A stretch of 64,000 bases of DNA, taken from NCBI RefSeq assembly GCF_020150455.1, contig NZ_CP083740.1:2914001-2978000 (forward strand), written 5' to 3'. The position numbers and the translations under genes were made by a program. This document shows positions 44,943 to 53,422 of the stretch, in pieces (the stretch's first letter is position 1; every line of letters starts with the position of its first letter). This DNA comes from Bremerella sp. TYQ1 (GTDB taxonomy: Bacteria > Planctomycetota > Planctomycetia > Pirellulales > Pirellulaceae). The notes beneath the pieces are model-generated. The model did no database searches, was not told where the DNA came from, and saw only the letters and a list, made by a program, of their open reading frames with translations.

Positions 44943-45941
44943 ATGCGCAAGTACCATTTCGCGATCATTTTCTTCCTCGCAGTCGTGCTCGGCGCAGGAC
45001 CGATGTTGGCCCAGATGGCGCCACGAATGCGCCGGCATCTCGTCAATCAGGCCCGAGCCCTGCGTCTGATTCCTGCCGATACGAAGCCTCCCGGCGAAAA
45101 CCAGATTGCTGTCGATATTGTTGGCGACCAGCGAATTATTCAGGCCAACGGAGTCCCCGATCACGAGACAGGCGCGTTCCCGAATCGAGGCAATCCTCAT
45201 CGCATTACGCAGCAGCAGTACACCTACCGCATTCCCGCCAATCCGGTAGCCGCCGATCGCACGACACCGCTTCGGATGCATAACTTTGGCATCGCAGTGA
45301 ACGGAGTTCCGTTCGATCCTGGGGCTGCCGAATGGTACGAAGGTAACCCACGCGGCGGCTGGCAGTACGAGGCATTGTCCGGCGCCGTTCCCTTGGGAAT
45401 CGATGCCAATCATGCCCATGTTCAGCCAACCGGGGCGTATCACTATCACGGCCTACCGAGCGGATTGCTGAAGGAGCTGGGCGTGCAAAAGGGAGCTCAT
45501 TCGCCGATCGTTGGTTGGGCCGCCGACGGTTTTCCGATTTATGCGATGTACGCCTATCAAGACGCGAATGACCCTGAAAGCAAGATCGTAGAGCTGCAGC
45601 CATCGTTTCGTTTGAAGAAGGGACGCCGTCCGAGTGGCGATGGAGAGCCTGGTGGGCGTTACGATGGGACGTTCATTCAAGACTACGAGTATGTCGCCGG
45701 CCATGGCGACTTGGACGAATGCAACGGGCGATTCGGGATTACGCCAGAATTCCCCGAGGGCACATACGCCTACTATCTGACGCAGCATTGGCCGGTTGTT
45801 CCTCGAAGCTACCGCGGAACACCTTCGTCCGATTTTCAACGAGGGCCACGTCAAGATTCAGATAGCGAGCCACGACCCTATGACGAACCTCCTCGTCGTG
45901 GGCCTGGGCCTCCTCGCTTTGGGCCACCTCCACGACGTTAA
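44943..45941 (+). CDS. Secreted YHYH-domain protein
   Basis: 332 residues from the ATG at 44943, which puts a signal peptide (MRKYHFAIIFFLAVVLGAG) first; a frame to 44805 adds hydrophilic residues. The YHYH domain is clear: NGVPFDPGAAEWYEGNP, HAHVQPTGAYHYHGLP, IVGWAADGFPIYAMYAY and DLDECNGRFGITPEFPEGTYAYYLT, with the name-giving YHYH. The C-terminus is a Pro/Arg-rich tail (PPRRGPGPPRFGPPPRR). YHYH proteins are secreted and widespread in marine bacteria; their biochemical function is not known. It is followed after 35 bases by the small phosphatase gene. Confidence 0.88.
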   Translation: MRKYHFAIIFFLAVVLGAGPMLAQMAPRMRRHLVNQARALRLIPADTKPPGENQIAVDIVGDQRIIQANGVPDHETGAFPNRGNPHRITQQQYTYRIPANPVAADRTTPLRMHNFGIAVNGVPFDPGAAEWYEGNPRGGWQYEALSGAVPLGIDANHAHVQPTGAYHYHGLPSGLLKELGVQKGAHSPIVGWAADGFPIYAMYAYQDANDPESKIVELQPSFRLKKGRRPSGDGEPGGRYDGTFIQDYEYVAGHGDLDECNGRFGITPEFPEGTYAYYLTQHWPVVPRSYRGTPSSDFQRGPRQDSDSEPRPYDEPPRRGPGPPRFGPPPRR

Positions 45942-45976
45942 CGTTTTGCACCATGGAAAGGATGCCGGTGTCTTCC

Positions 45977-46327
45977 ATGAACGTACTATTCATCTGCTCG
46001 AAAAACCTTTGGCGAAGTCCAACGGCAGAGCGGGTCTATTGCAACGACCCGCGACTCGCGGTTCGCTCGCGCGGCCTTAGCCCCAAGGCCGCGCGGCGGA
46101 TCTCGCCGGAAGATTTACACTGGGCCGATGTCATTTTCGTGATGGAAAACGAACACTTGGCCAAGCTTCGTTCGCAGCACCGCAATGCCCTCGGTCAGCG
46201 TCCGGTGCATGTGCTGGAGATCCCGGACCAATTCCAATTGATGGACCGAAGACTGATCACCCTGATCCGCGACCGCGTCGATTCTCACCTCGACGAGCTA
46301 TTGAAAGAACGTCTCTTCCTCGACTGA
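45977..46327 (+). CDS. Low-molecular-weight protein tyrosine phosphatase-like protein
   Basis: 116 residues from the ATG at 45977 (a start 8 codons earlier is possible). The phosphatase loop is CSKNLWRS (C7-x5-R13) followed by PTAE. The domain continues DVIFVMENEHLAKLR and ends IPDQFQLMDRRLITLI, as in the short LMW-PTP-like family seen in many bacteria. It probably dephosphorylates tyrosine in the cytoplasm. Its 3' end overlaps the convergent RDD gene by 30 bases. Confidence 0.87.
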   Translation: MNVLFICSKNLWRSPTAERVYCNDPRLAVRSRGLSPKAARRISPEDLHWADVIFVMENEHLAKLRSQHRNALGQRPVHVLEIPDQFQLMDRRLITLIRDRVDSHLDELLKERLFLD

Positions 46328-46852
46328 TTTCGGATTGCTGAGAACAACCACGGTCGAACTGAGCGTATCGTGCCAACCTCGACGACCGGTGTCTTCTTTA
46401 AACGATTGCGGATCGAACGGTATCAAGCGTGCGAACGTGCGACCGACCACCTGCATGACATGCGGATGCTCGCCATTTTCGCCAACCACTTTCGTCCCCG
46501 TCAGCAGCTTGCCGATCGTGCGGCCAAAGACCGACTCCATCAAGATGAAGTAGAAACAGAAAAACAGCATGCTGCTCGAAAGCACGACCACCCAAAAATA
46601 CGCGGGGAACTGTGGTCGTCCTTGCGCAATGGGAAAAGTACCGCTGGCAGCAAACACGAAACCAATCACGTAGCCGATTCCATAGCACGCCGCGCCAACG
46701 ATCAAGCTATCGACAATGTGATTAAGACGTCGACGTTCCAAAGATGCCGCGACCGGCAGGTTCTCACGCTTCTCTCTTTTCTCTTCAATCGGCGTTACCA
46801 GTTCTTGTTCTGCGGCCGGCGAGACAAACGGGTTTTCCTGCAGACTGCTCAT
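46298..46852 (-). CDS. RDD-family membrane protein with N-terminal NPFVSP tag
   Basis: 184 residues from the ATG at 46852; a frame to 46936 adds unlikely residues. The N-terminus MSSLQENPFVSPAAEQE carries the NPFxSP motif seen on other membrane proteins in this window. RDD features follow: ERRRLNHIVDSLIVG (Arg and Asp near helix 1), about three membrane helices and GRTIGKLLTGTKVV, the conserved GkxxxGlxVv signature. RDD proteins are small membrane proteins of unclear, possibly transport-related, function. Convergent overlap with the phosphatase gene. Confidence 0.88.
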   Translation of the reverse strand: MSSLQENPFVSPAAEQELVTPIEEKREKRENLPVAASLERRRLNHIVDSLIVGAACYGIGYVIGFVFAASGTFPIAQGRPQFPAYFWVVVLSSSMLFFCFYFILMESVFGRTIGKLLTGTKVVGENGEHPHVMQVVGRTFARLIPFDPQSFKEDTGRRGWHDTLSSTVVVLSNPKSVEEETFFQ

Positions 46853-47022
46853 ACGACAAGCTCCTCGTGGCGTGGCCTTGCCCCCTCCGTTCGGGTGCAT
46901 CGCCCTGAAGCTATCCCAAGCCCAACAGCGTGTCAATTAAATACTGCCGCCCCTTTTCCAAAGCTGATAAAATCAGCGACGCACGCACCATGGCTTAGCT
47001 CAGCAAGGAAGTGGAACCCCTG

Positions 47023-47733
47023 ATGGAATCGTCGCTCGAAGAAGATGGATACACAATGCTCCGAGGCTTATTCGCACCTTATGAAATGACAGAACTCGGC
47101 AAACGTGTTCTCGATTCGCTGGAAGCCCATCAAGGCCCTGCCCTACTGAAAAGTCGCGGTCGCATCTATGGCTCGCGGAATATGCTTGCCGCTTGCCCCT
47201 GGCTCATCGAAACCATCGCGCGCCCAGCGATAACTGCGCTGCTGTTTCAAATACTCGGCACGGAAGTGGGACTCGTTCGTGGCCTGTTCTTCGACAAGCC
47301 ACCAGATCGTAGCTGGTCGTTGCCTTGGCATCGCGATCGAACCATCGCTGTGGTCGACAATTCGATTTCGAGCACGCACTTCCAGCACCCCACCACCAAA
47401 GCAGGCATTGACCACTACGAAGCGTCCGACGCGCTGTTGAGCAAAATGCTGACGCTACGGATTCATCTCGATGCGATGACGCAAGAAAACGGTCCGTTAT
47501 CGGTCATCCCGGGCTCGCATCGCTTGGACGAGACGAAAGAGAAGTCACCGGTCGTCCTAAGTGCCGCGGCCGGCGACGTGTTGGCCATGCGTCCCCTGCT
47601 CTCTCATTCCAGCAGCATGTCGCAGGAAGGGACGACCACTCACCGGCGTATCGTCCACTTAGAATTTGCAGCCTCGTCGCAGCTACCCGATGGCGTTCAG
47701 TGGCACGACTTTCTTCAACTGGCCGATCGCTAG
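47023..47733 (+). CDS. Phytanoyl-CoA dioxygenase family protein
   Basis: 236 residues from the ATG at 47023; a GTG 12 bases earlier is possible. Iron-binding HxD is in LPWHRDRTIAVV; the distal His is in PLLSHSSS; the 2-oxoglutarate-binding Arg is likely in HRRIVHLEF. The opening EEDGYTMLRGLFAPYEM is typical of PhyH-family Fe(II)/2-oxoglutarate oxygenases. The substrate is unknown. Its stop and that of the convergent amidohydrolase share a CTAG palindrome. Confidence 0.88.
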   Translation: MESSLEEDGYTMLRGLFAPYEMTELGKRVLDSLEAHQGPALLKSRGRIYGSRNMLAACPWLIETIARPAITALLFQILGTEVGLVRGLFFDKPPDRSWSLPWHRDRTIAVVDNSISSTHFQHPTTKAGIDHYEASDALLSKMLTLRIHLDAMTQENGPLSVIPGSHRLDETKEKSPVVLSAAAGDVLAMRPLLSHSSSMSQEGTTTHRRIVHLEFAASSQLPDGVQWHDFLQLADR

Positions 47734-48551
47734 TTGATGACTTTGCCATCCTTCACTTCCAGCTTGAATAGACGAGCCGCGTTTTGCCACATGATCAGTT
47801 CCAAGCTCTTTTCCGGCAGGCCGAGCCCCCGGATGAACTTCAAGTAACTCTTCATTCCGCAGATCGGCCAATCGGTGCCATAAAGCAAATACTTCGGCTC
47901 GCCGGCATACAAGATCATCTCACGGATCTCTTGCAGCATGAACTGCTCGAAGCGGTCCTCGAAGTCTCCCAGCACCAATCCACTGATGTCGGCGTGGGCG
48001 TTCTCGTTTTTGTAAACCACTTCCATACAGTCGCGAATCCACGGGTTGCCGACATGGCAGATCACCAGCTTTAAATCAGGAAAGTCGACCGCGACGTCAT
48101 CGATGTGCAACGGGTGCGAGTACCGCACTTTCCCGGTAGGGCTGTACGTATCGCCGCTGTGAATCATCACCGGAACATCAAATTCAATCGCCAAGTCGTA
48201 GATCACCTGAAGCCGACGATCATGCGGATAGAACGGCTCGTAGCCGGGGTAGAGCTTCAGGCCTTTCACGAGGCCATCCCGCAGGAAGTCCGCCATCTCG
48301 CGCAGATCGCGTTCTTTGTAATGCAGATAGCTGATGCCTGCCACGACGGCGATGTTGTCCAAGTCGCGCGTCGCCTCAACCACATCCCGCGTCGCGGGAC
48401 GGTGCGGCGTGATCTTGTAAGAGCTTAAGACCAGCGCGTAGTCGACACTATTGGCCGACATATCTTCCTGCAGATTATCGAGACATTCGTGAATCGAGCG
48501 GACACGTTCTTCGTGATAGTTGTTCAGATGGGTGTGGCAGTCGATGATCAT
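47730..48551 (-). CDS. Amidohydrolase-family (TIM-barrel) metallohydrolase
   Basis: 273 residues, cytoplasmic. HxH metal pair near the N-terminus (IIDCHTHLNN), further ligands in VPVMIHSGDTYSP and LKLVICHVGNPWI, and the C-terminal aspartate in YGTDWPICG. This is the amidohydrolase-2 layout, in which relatives are decarboxylases or lactonases. The reaction is not predictable from sequence alone. Confidence 0.9.
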   Translation of the reverse strand: MIIDCHTHLNNYHEERVRSIHECLDNLQEDMSANSVDYALVLSSYKITPHRPATRDVVEATRDLDNIAVVAGISYLHYKERDLREMADFLRDGLVKGLKLYPGYEPFYPHDRRLQVIYDLAIEFDVPVMIHSGDTYSPTGKVRYSHPLHIDDVAVDFPDLKLVICHVGNPWIRDCMEVVYKNENAHADISGLVLGDFEDRFEQFMLQEIREMILYAGEPKYLLYGTDWPICGMKSYLKFIRGLGLPEKSLELIMWQNAARLFKLEVKDGKVIN

Positions 48552-48628
48552 GCATTGCTCTCCATGGCGGTGGTTGCTGTTTGCCTAACGCCAAGTAGAG
48601 CAAATTTTGTTCCGACAATCCAAGCAGT

Positions 48629-49018
48629 TTATGCCGCGCCTGATTCGACCGATCGCTTCAAGCCTTCCACGGTCTTCGAGTTTCGGGAATCGCGATACTT
48701 TTTCAGTTCGAATGCCAATGTCGCGACGGCTGCCAGAATCACGGCCGCGTCGTCGGTAAGTCCGACCAACGGCAACAAGTCAGGCACGCCGTCCAGGGGC
48801 GAAATCAAGTACAACACCGCACCAATGGCGACAGCTTTGGAAGACCAGCTCGCCTTCGGATCGGTAATCATTTGCCAAAGAGACAGAACATCGTTCCACA
48901 ACTTCTTGATGGGCCCGCGGTTCATACCGCCAAGCTTCTCGCGAATCTTCTGTACATCTTCGGGCGACGCCTTTTCGGCGTATTCATTCAGCCTTTGATA
49001 GGCTTCACTATGCATCAT
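48629..49018 (-). CDS. DUF1232 (YkvA) family protein
   Basis: 129 residues. The DUF1232 core AVAIGAVLYLISPLDGVPDLLPLVGLTDDAAVI (about 63-95), with SPLDxVPDxxPxxGxxDD, is diagnostic. An N-terminal charged helix precedes it. The conserved domain forms a short membrane-associated hairpin; function is unknown. It lies between the amidohydrolase and an unrelated small membrane protein. Confidence 0.9.
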   Translation of the reverse strand: MMHSEAYQRLNEYAEKASPEDVQKIREKLGGMNRGPIKKLWNDVLSLWQMITDPKASWSSKAVAIGAVLYLISPLDGVPDLLPLVGLTDDAAVILAAVATLAFELKKYRDSRNSKTVEGLKRSVESGAA

Positions 49019-49159
49019 GTTTCCTCCAGGTTCATACGAATCTTAGACGCGGCAACACAAATGTCCAGCTAACAGCCCACCTAATCTGCACGCGCATACC
49101 GTTCCCACATGAGGTTATTCGCTTCAGGAGAAAGAATCTTGGAGGCAAACTTTGGCAAT

Positions 49160-49588
49160 TTATAACTCGACTAACGCCGGACCATCAGGCGGAAAAAGGA
49201 AGCCCTTCGCGATGATGACGATCACTCCGAACACCCCCACCAACGGCACAGCGGTAATCATCATTGCGAACGTTACAACGACGCCCCGTTCGACCCAGAC
49301 ATGCTTCGGCGGTAGGTTCCATACTGACTTCCAAAACAAGATACCGAGCAGTTCCACGCCTACCGCAATGACCGGCACCAACAGGCCCACGATCTGCAGA
49401 TACCACGGCATCGGTACTCCGTAGTAGATATCGAGCGAAACAAACGCCACCCCTAAAAGCATCAAATAACAAAGCGGAGTTGCCAGCAGCACGCACCAGA
49501 AACAGCGGATCGCCAGCGGCAAATTCGGTCGTGAGCGAGGCACAGCCGTCTCAGCAACTTTCGGCGAGACAAATGGACTTTCGGACAT
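49160..49588 (-). CDS. Four-helix membrane protein with N-terminal ESPFVSP tag
   Basis: 142 residues. MSESPFVSPKVAET opens the protein, close to the NPFVSP start of the RDD protein. Four membrane helices follow (about 23-55, 62-87, 100-130). The family is not recognised. The shared N-terminal tag on proteins with different membrane domains is discussed in the findings. Confidence 0.75.
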   Translation of the reverse strand: MSESPFVSPKVAETAVPRSRPNLPLAIRCFWCVLLATPLCYLMLLGVAFVSLDIYYGVPMPWYLQIVGLLVPVIAVGVELLGILFWKSVWNLPPKHVWVERGVVVTFAMMITAVPLVGVFGVIVIIAKGFLFPPDGPALVEL

Positions 49589-49779
49589 AGCAACGACCTA
49601 AGGAAAATCGATCAATCAGTGGCCCCCCTATCCATCGCGAAAATCAACAGCTCCGGGGTCAAAAAAACATACAGCGAGCGGCCAGAAGAAACGCGACACC
49701 TGAATTCGACCAAGGGCTGTAATCGGCAGAAACTCAGACTCGGTTCGGTAGTTTGAGAAACCAGGGCCGAAGATCAAGA

Positions 49780-50076
49780 CTACCAATAGTGAGAAATCAA
49801 AACGGCAACGGCTAATCCCAATAAGTTGATCGTTGGCAGGAGAATCGCACCGCGGGCCAGCGGCCAATTCCCTTCTTTGTAAAACTTCCACGCCATGACT
49901 ACGGCGAATACACAAACGGCTGGCAACGAAAACACCGATAGAAAAAGCATCCACAATTCAGGCTTTGCCGCCGAACCAGGCGCATCAAAGATCATCACCG
50001 AAAACAAAGCTGGCCACGCTCCAAGCAGTGCGACGCCCAGCAAAAAGACGGTCATCAAAGAAAGATAAAGCCGCAT
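49780..50076 (-). CDS. Small membrane protein, unknown function
   Basis: 98 residues from the ATG at 50076, directly after a GAGGGTG ribosome site; the frame is open two codons further. Three hydrophobic helices (about 3-28, 41-62, 75-95) with a polar loop KFYKEGNWPLARG. The family is not recognised. It is the second small membrane-protein gene in this stretch, on the same strand as its neighbour. Confidence 0.68.
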   Translation of the reverse strand: MRLYLSLMTVFLLGVALLGAWPALFSVMIFDAPGSAAKPELWMLFLSVFSLPAVCVFAVVMAWKFYKEGNWPLARGAILLPTINLLGLAVAVLISHYW

Positions 50077-50386
50077 CAACACCCTCGCTTCAGTCGCTGC
50101 TCGAAGGACGAAACATAACCGTATCTCGTCCTGATACTAACCTACGCGAAAAACGAGTTCAGTCAGTGCAAAGAATTCTGCCATTCTCCGTTCTCTGCCA
50201 TGTAAGGAGATTGCTTTTGACCAGGGTGCAACTGGACTGGACTGGTGAGTGCGAATGGATAGTGCAGCCAAGCTACTTCATTGGTCGAATCATTCGCTTC
50301 CAATCGCGAACGAAACAAAAAACTGGGACACCAACCTAGGGTTGCTGCTATCTTCCCAAAGAATCGTGGCGGTTTCCTGAGGAAGC
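50077..50386. other. Intergenic region between small membrane protein and LRR lipoprotein
   Basis: 310 bases between the LRR lipoprotein stop (minus) and the small membrane-protein start (minus). Open frames here are short and lack domains. No strong terminator recognised. Confidence 0.4.
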
Positions 50387-51883
50387 CTAGTTATAAATCG
50401 ACTTATCAGGATACTTCGCTTTCGCAGCTTCGACTGCCTCCGGTGTCACTTTAGTGCCCGTTAAAATGACGGAACGAAGTTTCGGTGCTTTAAGAAGTTT
50501 CTCGAAACCAACATCCGTCAGGTCAGTGTAGTTCAAAACAATCTCTTCCAGATTGGGCATCTTGCTCACATATTCCGCGGCTTCATCATTAAACGCAGCG
50601 GATCGCAGCCCTAAGTCTGTCAGTGCAGGCAGGGCTTGGATGTGCTCAAGCCAGGCCGGGTCGAATTTCGAGTTGCTAAGCCATAACTCTTGGACCTGAT
50701 CCATTTTGCTGATGGCCTTAAAATGTTCTTCGGCGAGTTCGGTCCCTTCGATCTGAAGATGCTCAATCGGTAGATCTGCCAACGCGTCCAGTGCCTGGCC
50801 GGAGACCTTCATTTTGTTGGCGTTAAGATACCTCAATTGCGTTTGCTCTTTTAAACGGGCCAACGCGTCGCCGCTTGTGTCCAGCCCCTCTAAATGGATG
50901 CTCCTCAACCTCTTGAATCTGTCCAGCGCTGCGTTGAGCCCTTTGTCGGTAATACTGTACCTTTTTAAAACCAAGACACTCAGGTCCTCTGGGTTTTCTG
51001 GTGGGTCGTCGGCACTGGGCGGAACCCATCCTTTGTCTAACATCGTCAAAAATAGCTCATCGTCAATTAACGCGTCTGGTGCGTCAAAGTGCTTCGGCAT
51101 GTTGCCATTGACGATCGCCGCAACACCTTTCCGTGTCAGCCCTTCGCCACTGGACAACCATGAAGAGACATCAAGTTTCAATGTTTCCAGATTTGGGATT
51201 TTGGAAATCGAAATCGCCGCTTCATCGGTAAAGTCTCCCATCCCTTCCAGCTTCAATTCACGTAGCGTGGGATGCTCCTCGTACTTTGCAAAACATTCCC
51301 CAGTGATGGGGACGTGCGAGATCCACAGAGTATGAAGTGTATCGACCTCTGCCAGCGCGGCGACTCCGTCATCGGTAACCTTCTTCGTAAGCATGATGAT
51401 GACCGAATTAAGCTTAGGGCAAGCAACCAGGGCTTTGACTCCTTCGTCGGTCACATCTTCGCCACCAATTAATATCCGTTCGAGCGTCTTTAGCTGGGCA
51501 AGTTTCTTTACCCCTTCGTCGCTCGGATTTGCCGTCATCAAGTTGAGGAACGAAATCGTTTTTGACTGTGAGATCAGTTCCAAATCTTCGTCCGTCAATT
51601 CCCCATTGAAACTGAGCGAGACGATGGGATCGCCATTCGAAATCAGGAAGTCGTTATAGAGACGCCATCCTTTCTCCTCAAATTTCTTCAACACCTCCGG
51701 ATCTTCCTCGTCGGTTGGTGTCTGTCCCAACCCTTCCTCAACGAGATCCATCATGCTTTTGTCTTCGACTTCCCAATCTGAGTTGGAACTATCTGCTTTT
51801 CCAACGTCAGAATTGCTTGAAGAGCAACCGACACAAACGACCAGAAACATAGCCAACATGGCGAACGATACTCGAGCCAACAT
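50387..51883 (-). CDS. Leucine-rich-repeat lipoprotein
   Basis: 498 residues from the ATG at 51883, chosen for its AAAGGAAGAAG ribosome site and lipoprotein signal ending VCVGC (C20). The open frame continues upstream to 52309, but that part is the antisense shadow of argG and has no signal. After an acidic linker come many 23-25-residue leucine-rich repeats (for example TDEGVKALVACPKLNSVIIM and TDVGFEKLLKAPKLRSVILT). The repeats have the xTDxGx..L..xxxLxxLxL form typical of planctomycete LRR lipoproteins. Binding partner is unknown. Confidence 0.88.
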   Translation of the reverse strand: MLARVSFAMLAMFLVVCVGCSSSNSDVGKADSSNSDWEVEDKSMMDLVEEGLGQTPTDEEDPEVLKKFEEKGWRLYNDFLISNGDPIVSLSFNGELTDEDLELISQSKTISFLNLMTANPSDEGVKKLAQLKTLERILIGGEDVTDEGVKALVACPKLNSVIIMLTKKVTDDGVAALAEVDTLHTLWISHVPITGECFAKYEEHPTLRELKLEGMGDFTDEAAISISKIPNLETLKLDVSSWLSSGEGLTRKGVAAIVNGNMPKHFDAPDALIDDELFLTMLDKGWVPPSADDPPENPEDLSVLVLKRYSITDKGLNAALDRFKRLRSIHLEGLDTSGDALARLKEQTQLRYLNANKMKVSGQALDALADLPIEHLQIEGTELAEEHFKAISKMDQVQELWLSNSKFDPAWLEHIQALPALTDLGLRSAAFNDEAAEYVSKMPNLEEIVLNYTDLTDVGFEKLLKAPKLRSVILTGTKVTPEAVEAAKAKYPDKSIYN

Positions 51884-51970
51884 CTTCTTCCTTTCAGGTA
51901 ACACCCCCACGATTGGCGATGTTATCCCGTTTGCCGTCGACACGCAAACAAGTAACACGTTCAGCGCATC

Positions 51971-52003
51971 AAAAAAGGCTACCGAAATCTCGGTAGCCTT
52001 TTT
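51971..52003 (-). terminator. Intrinsic terminator of argG
   Basis: A perfect stem (GGCTACCGA with TCGGTAGCC, loop AATC) flanked by A/T runs, followed leftward by TTTTTTGATG. It lies 32 bases past the argG stop and before the LRR lipoprotein start. Confidence 0.9.
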
Positions 52004-52034
52004 CTTTGTCTTCGTTCTCAAGTCGCGAAGCGAA

Positions 52035-53249
52035 TTAATATGCTCGGGGCGTGACGCGTCCTTGGACTCGGCTCGGCAGGCCTTGGATTCGGAGGAAGCC
52101 TTCGGCGTCGTCTTGGTTGTAGCTGCCGCCCCCTTCCATGGTGGCGATGCCTTCGTCGTAGAGGCTGAATTCGCTGGAGCGGCTGGCGACGATGATGTTG
52201 CCCTTATAGAGCTGAAGCGTGACTTCGCCGGTGCACTTTTCCATGGCGTTCTTAATGAATGCCAGCAGGGCATCAAGCTTGGCGTTGTACCAGAAACCGT
52301 TGTACACATCTTCGGCGACGATCGGCTTCAGCTGATCACGCAGGTGAATCAGATCTCGGTCCAGCGTCAGTTGTTCGACGTTCAGCAACGCATCGTACAG
52401 GATGGTCATGCCTGGGGCTTCGTACACGCCGCGGCTCTTCATACCGACGAAACGGTTTTCGACCATGTCGATTCGACCGACGCCATTACGTCCGCCGATC
52501 TCGTTCAGCTTCTTCACCACTTCCAACGCCGAGCACTTCTCGCCGTTGACGTGGGTCGGAACGCCTTTCTCGACTTTGATGGTGACCAATTCCGGCTTGT
52601 CAGGAGCTTCCTGCGGACTAACGCCCATCCCGAAGTCGACCAGTTCGACACCGTTGACGGTCAAGTCTTCCAGCTCGCCAGCTTCGTAGCTGATGTGCAG
52701 ACAGTTTTCGTCGCTGCTGTAAGGTTTCGCCGTCGAAGCCTTGACAGGAATGTTCTTTTCGTTGCAGTAAGCAATCAGTTCCGTTCGGCCAGGGAACGCA
52801 TCGCGGAACTTTTTAATACGCCAAGGGGCGATCACTTTGACGGTCGGGTCCAATGCTTCCGCGGCCAGCTGGAAGCGGCACTGATCGTTCCCCTTCCCCG
52901 TCGCACCGTGGGCGTAAGCATCGGCTCCTACTTCTTTGGCGACTTGCAGGCAGATCTTGCTGATCAACGGACGAGCGATCGACGTCCCCAACAGGTAGAT
53001 CGATTCGTACTTGGCTTGCCACTGCAGCACAGGGAATGCGAAGTCGCGGCACATTTCTTCTTGACCGTCGACAATCCGAGCCGACACGGCGCCGCCATCT
53101 TTCGCCTTTTGCAGAATGGCCTCGCGGTCCTCGCAGGGCTGTCCCAAATCGACGTACACGGCATGCACGTCATACCCTTCATCTTGCAGCCATCCCAAGA
53201 TGACCGAAGTATCAAGACCCCCAGAGTAAGCAAGAACACAACTTGGCAT
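52035..53249 (-). CDS. argG: Argininosuccinate synthase
   Basis: 404 residues, full length. The ATP-pyrophosphatase loop AYSGGLDTS (about 7-15) and YVDLGQPCED follow the start. The citrulline/aspartate-site motifs ARPLISKICLQVAKE, AHGATGKGNDQCRFQLA and the MKSRGVYEAPGMTIL segment are conserved. It condenses citrulline and aspartate in arginine synthesis. The gene stands alone with its own terminator. Confidence 0.97.
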   Translation of the reverse strand: MPSCVLAYSGGLDTSVILGWLQDEGYDVHAVYVDLGQPCEDREAILQKAKDGGAVSARIVDGQEEMCRDFAFPVLQWQAKYESIYLLGTSIARPLISKICLQVAKEVGADAYAHGATGKGNDQCRFQLAAEALDPTVKVIAPWRIKKFRDAFPGRTELIAYCNEKNIPVKASTAKPYSSDENCLHISYEAGELEDLTVNGVELVDFGMGVSPQEAPDKPELVTIKVEKGVPTHVNGEKCSALEVVKKLNEIGGRNGVGRIDMVENRFVGMKSRGVYEAPGMTILYDALLNVEQLTLDRDLIHLRDQLKPIVAEDVYNGFWYNAKLDALLAFIKNAMEKCTGEVTLQLYKGNIIVASRSSEFSLYDEGIATMEGGGSYNQDDAEGFLRIQGLPSRVQGRVTPRAY

Positions 53250-53422
53250 TTTTTGATGCTCGCGAGCGAATGGACTACGAAACTAGAGAAAGAACCACGC
53301 CCAGGCTCCCTATGCTAGGGGAAAGGTGCCTCAGGCAAGAGGTTCATTTTCGGTCAGGGGGTCGGCGGTGGCAAGGGGCGAAAATGCCCCCAAGCCATGC
53401 CATCCGAGAAAATCAGGCAAAA

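Noticed and set aside
51884..52309. N-terminal extension of the LRR lipoprotein
   Set aside because: The extension overlaps argG antisense and a terminator; the lipobox and ribosome site fix the start at 51883.
51753..53318. 521-codon plus-strand ORF
   Set aside because: Antisense to argG and the LRR lipoprotein start; argG is unambiguous.
53375..53390. GGGGC/GCCCC hairpin past the TPR gene
   Set aside because: Only 5 bp with no T-run on the relevant strand; not enough for a terminator call.
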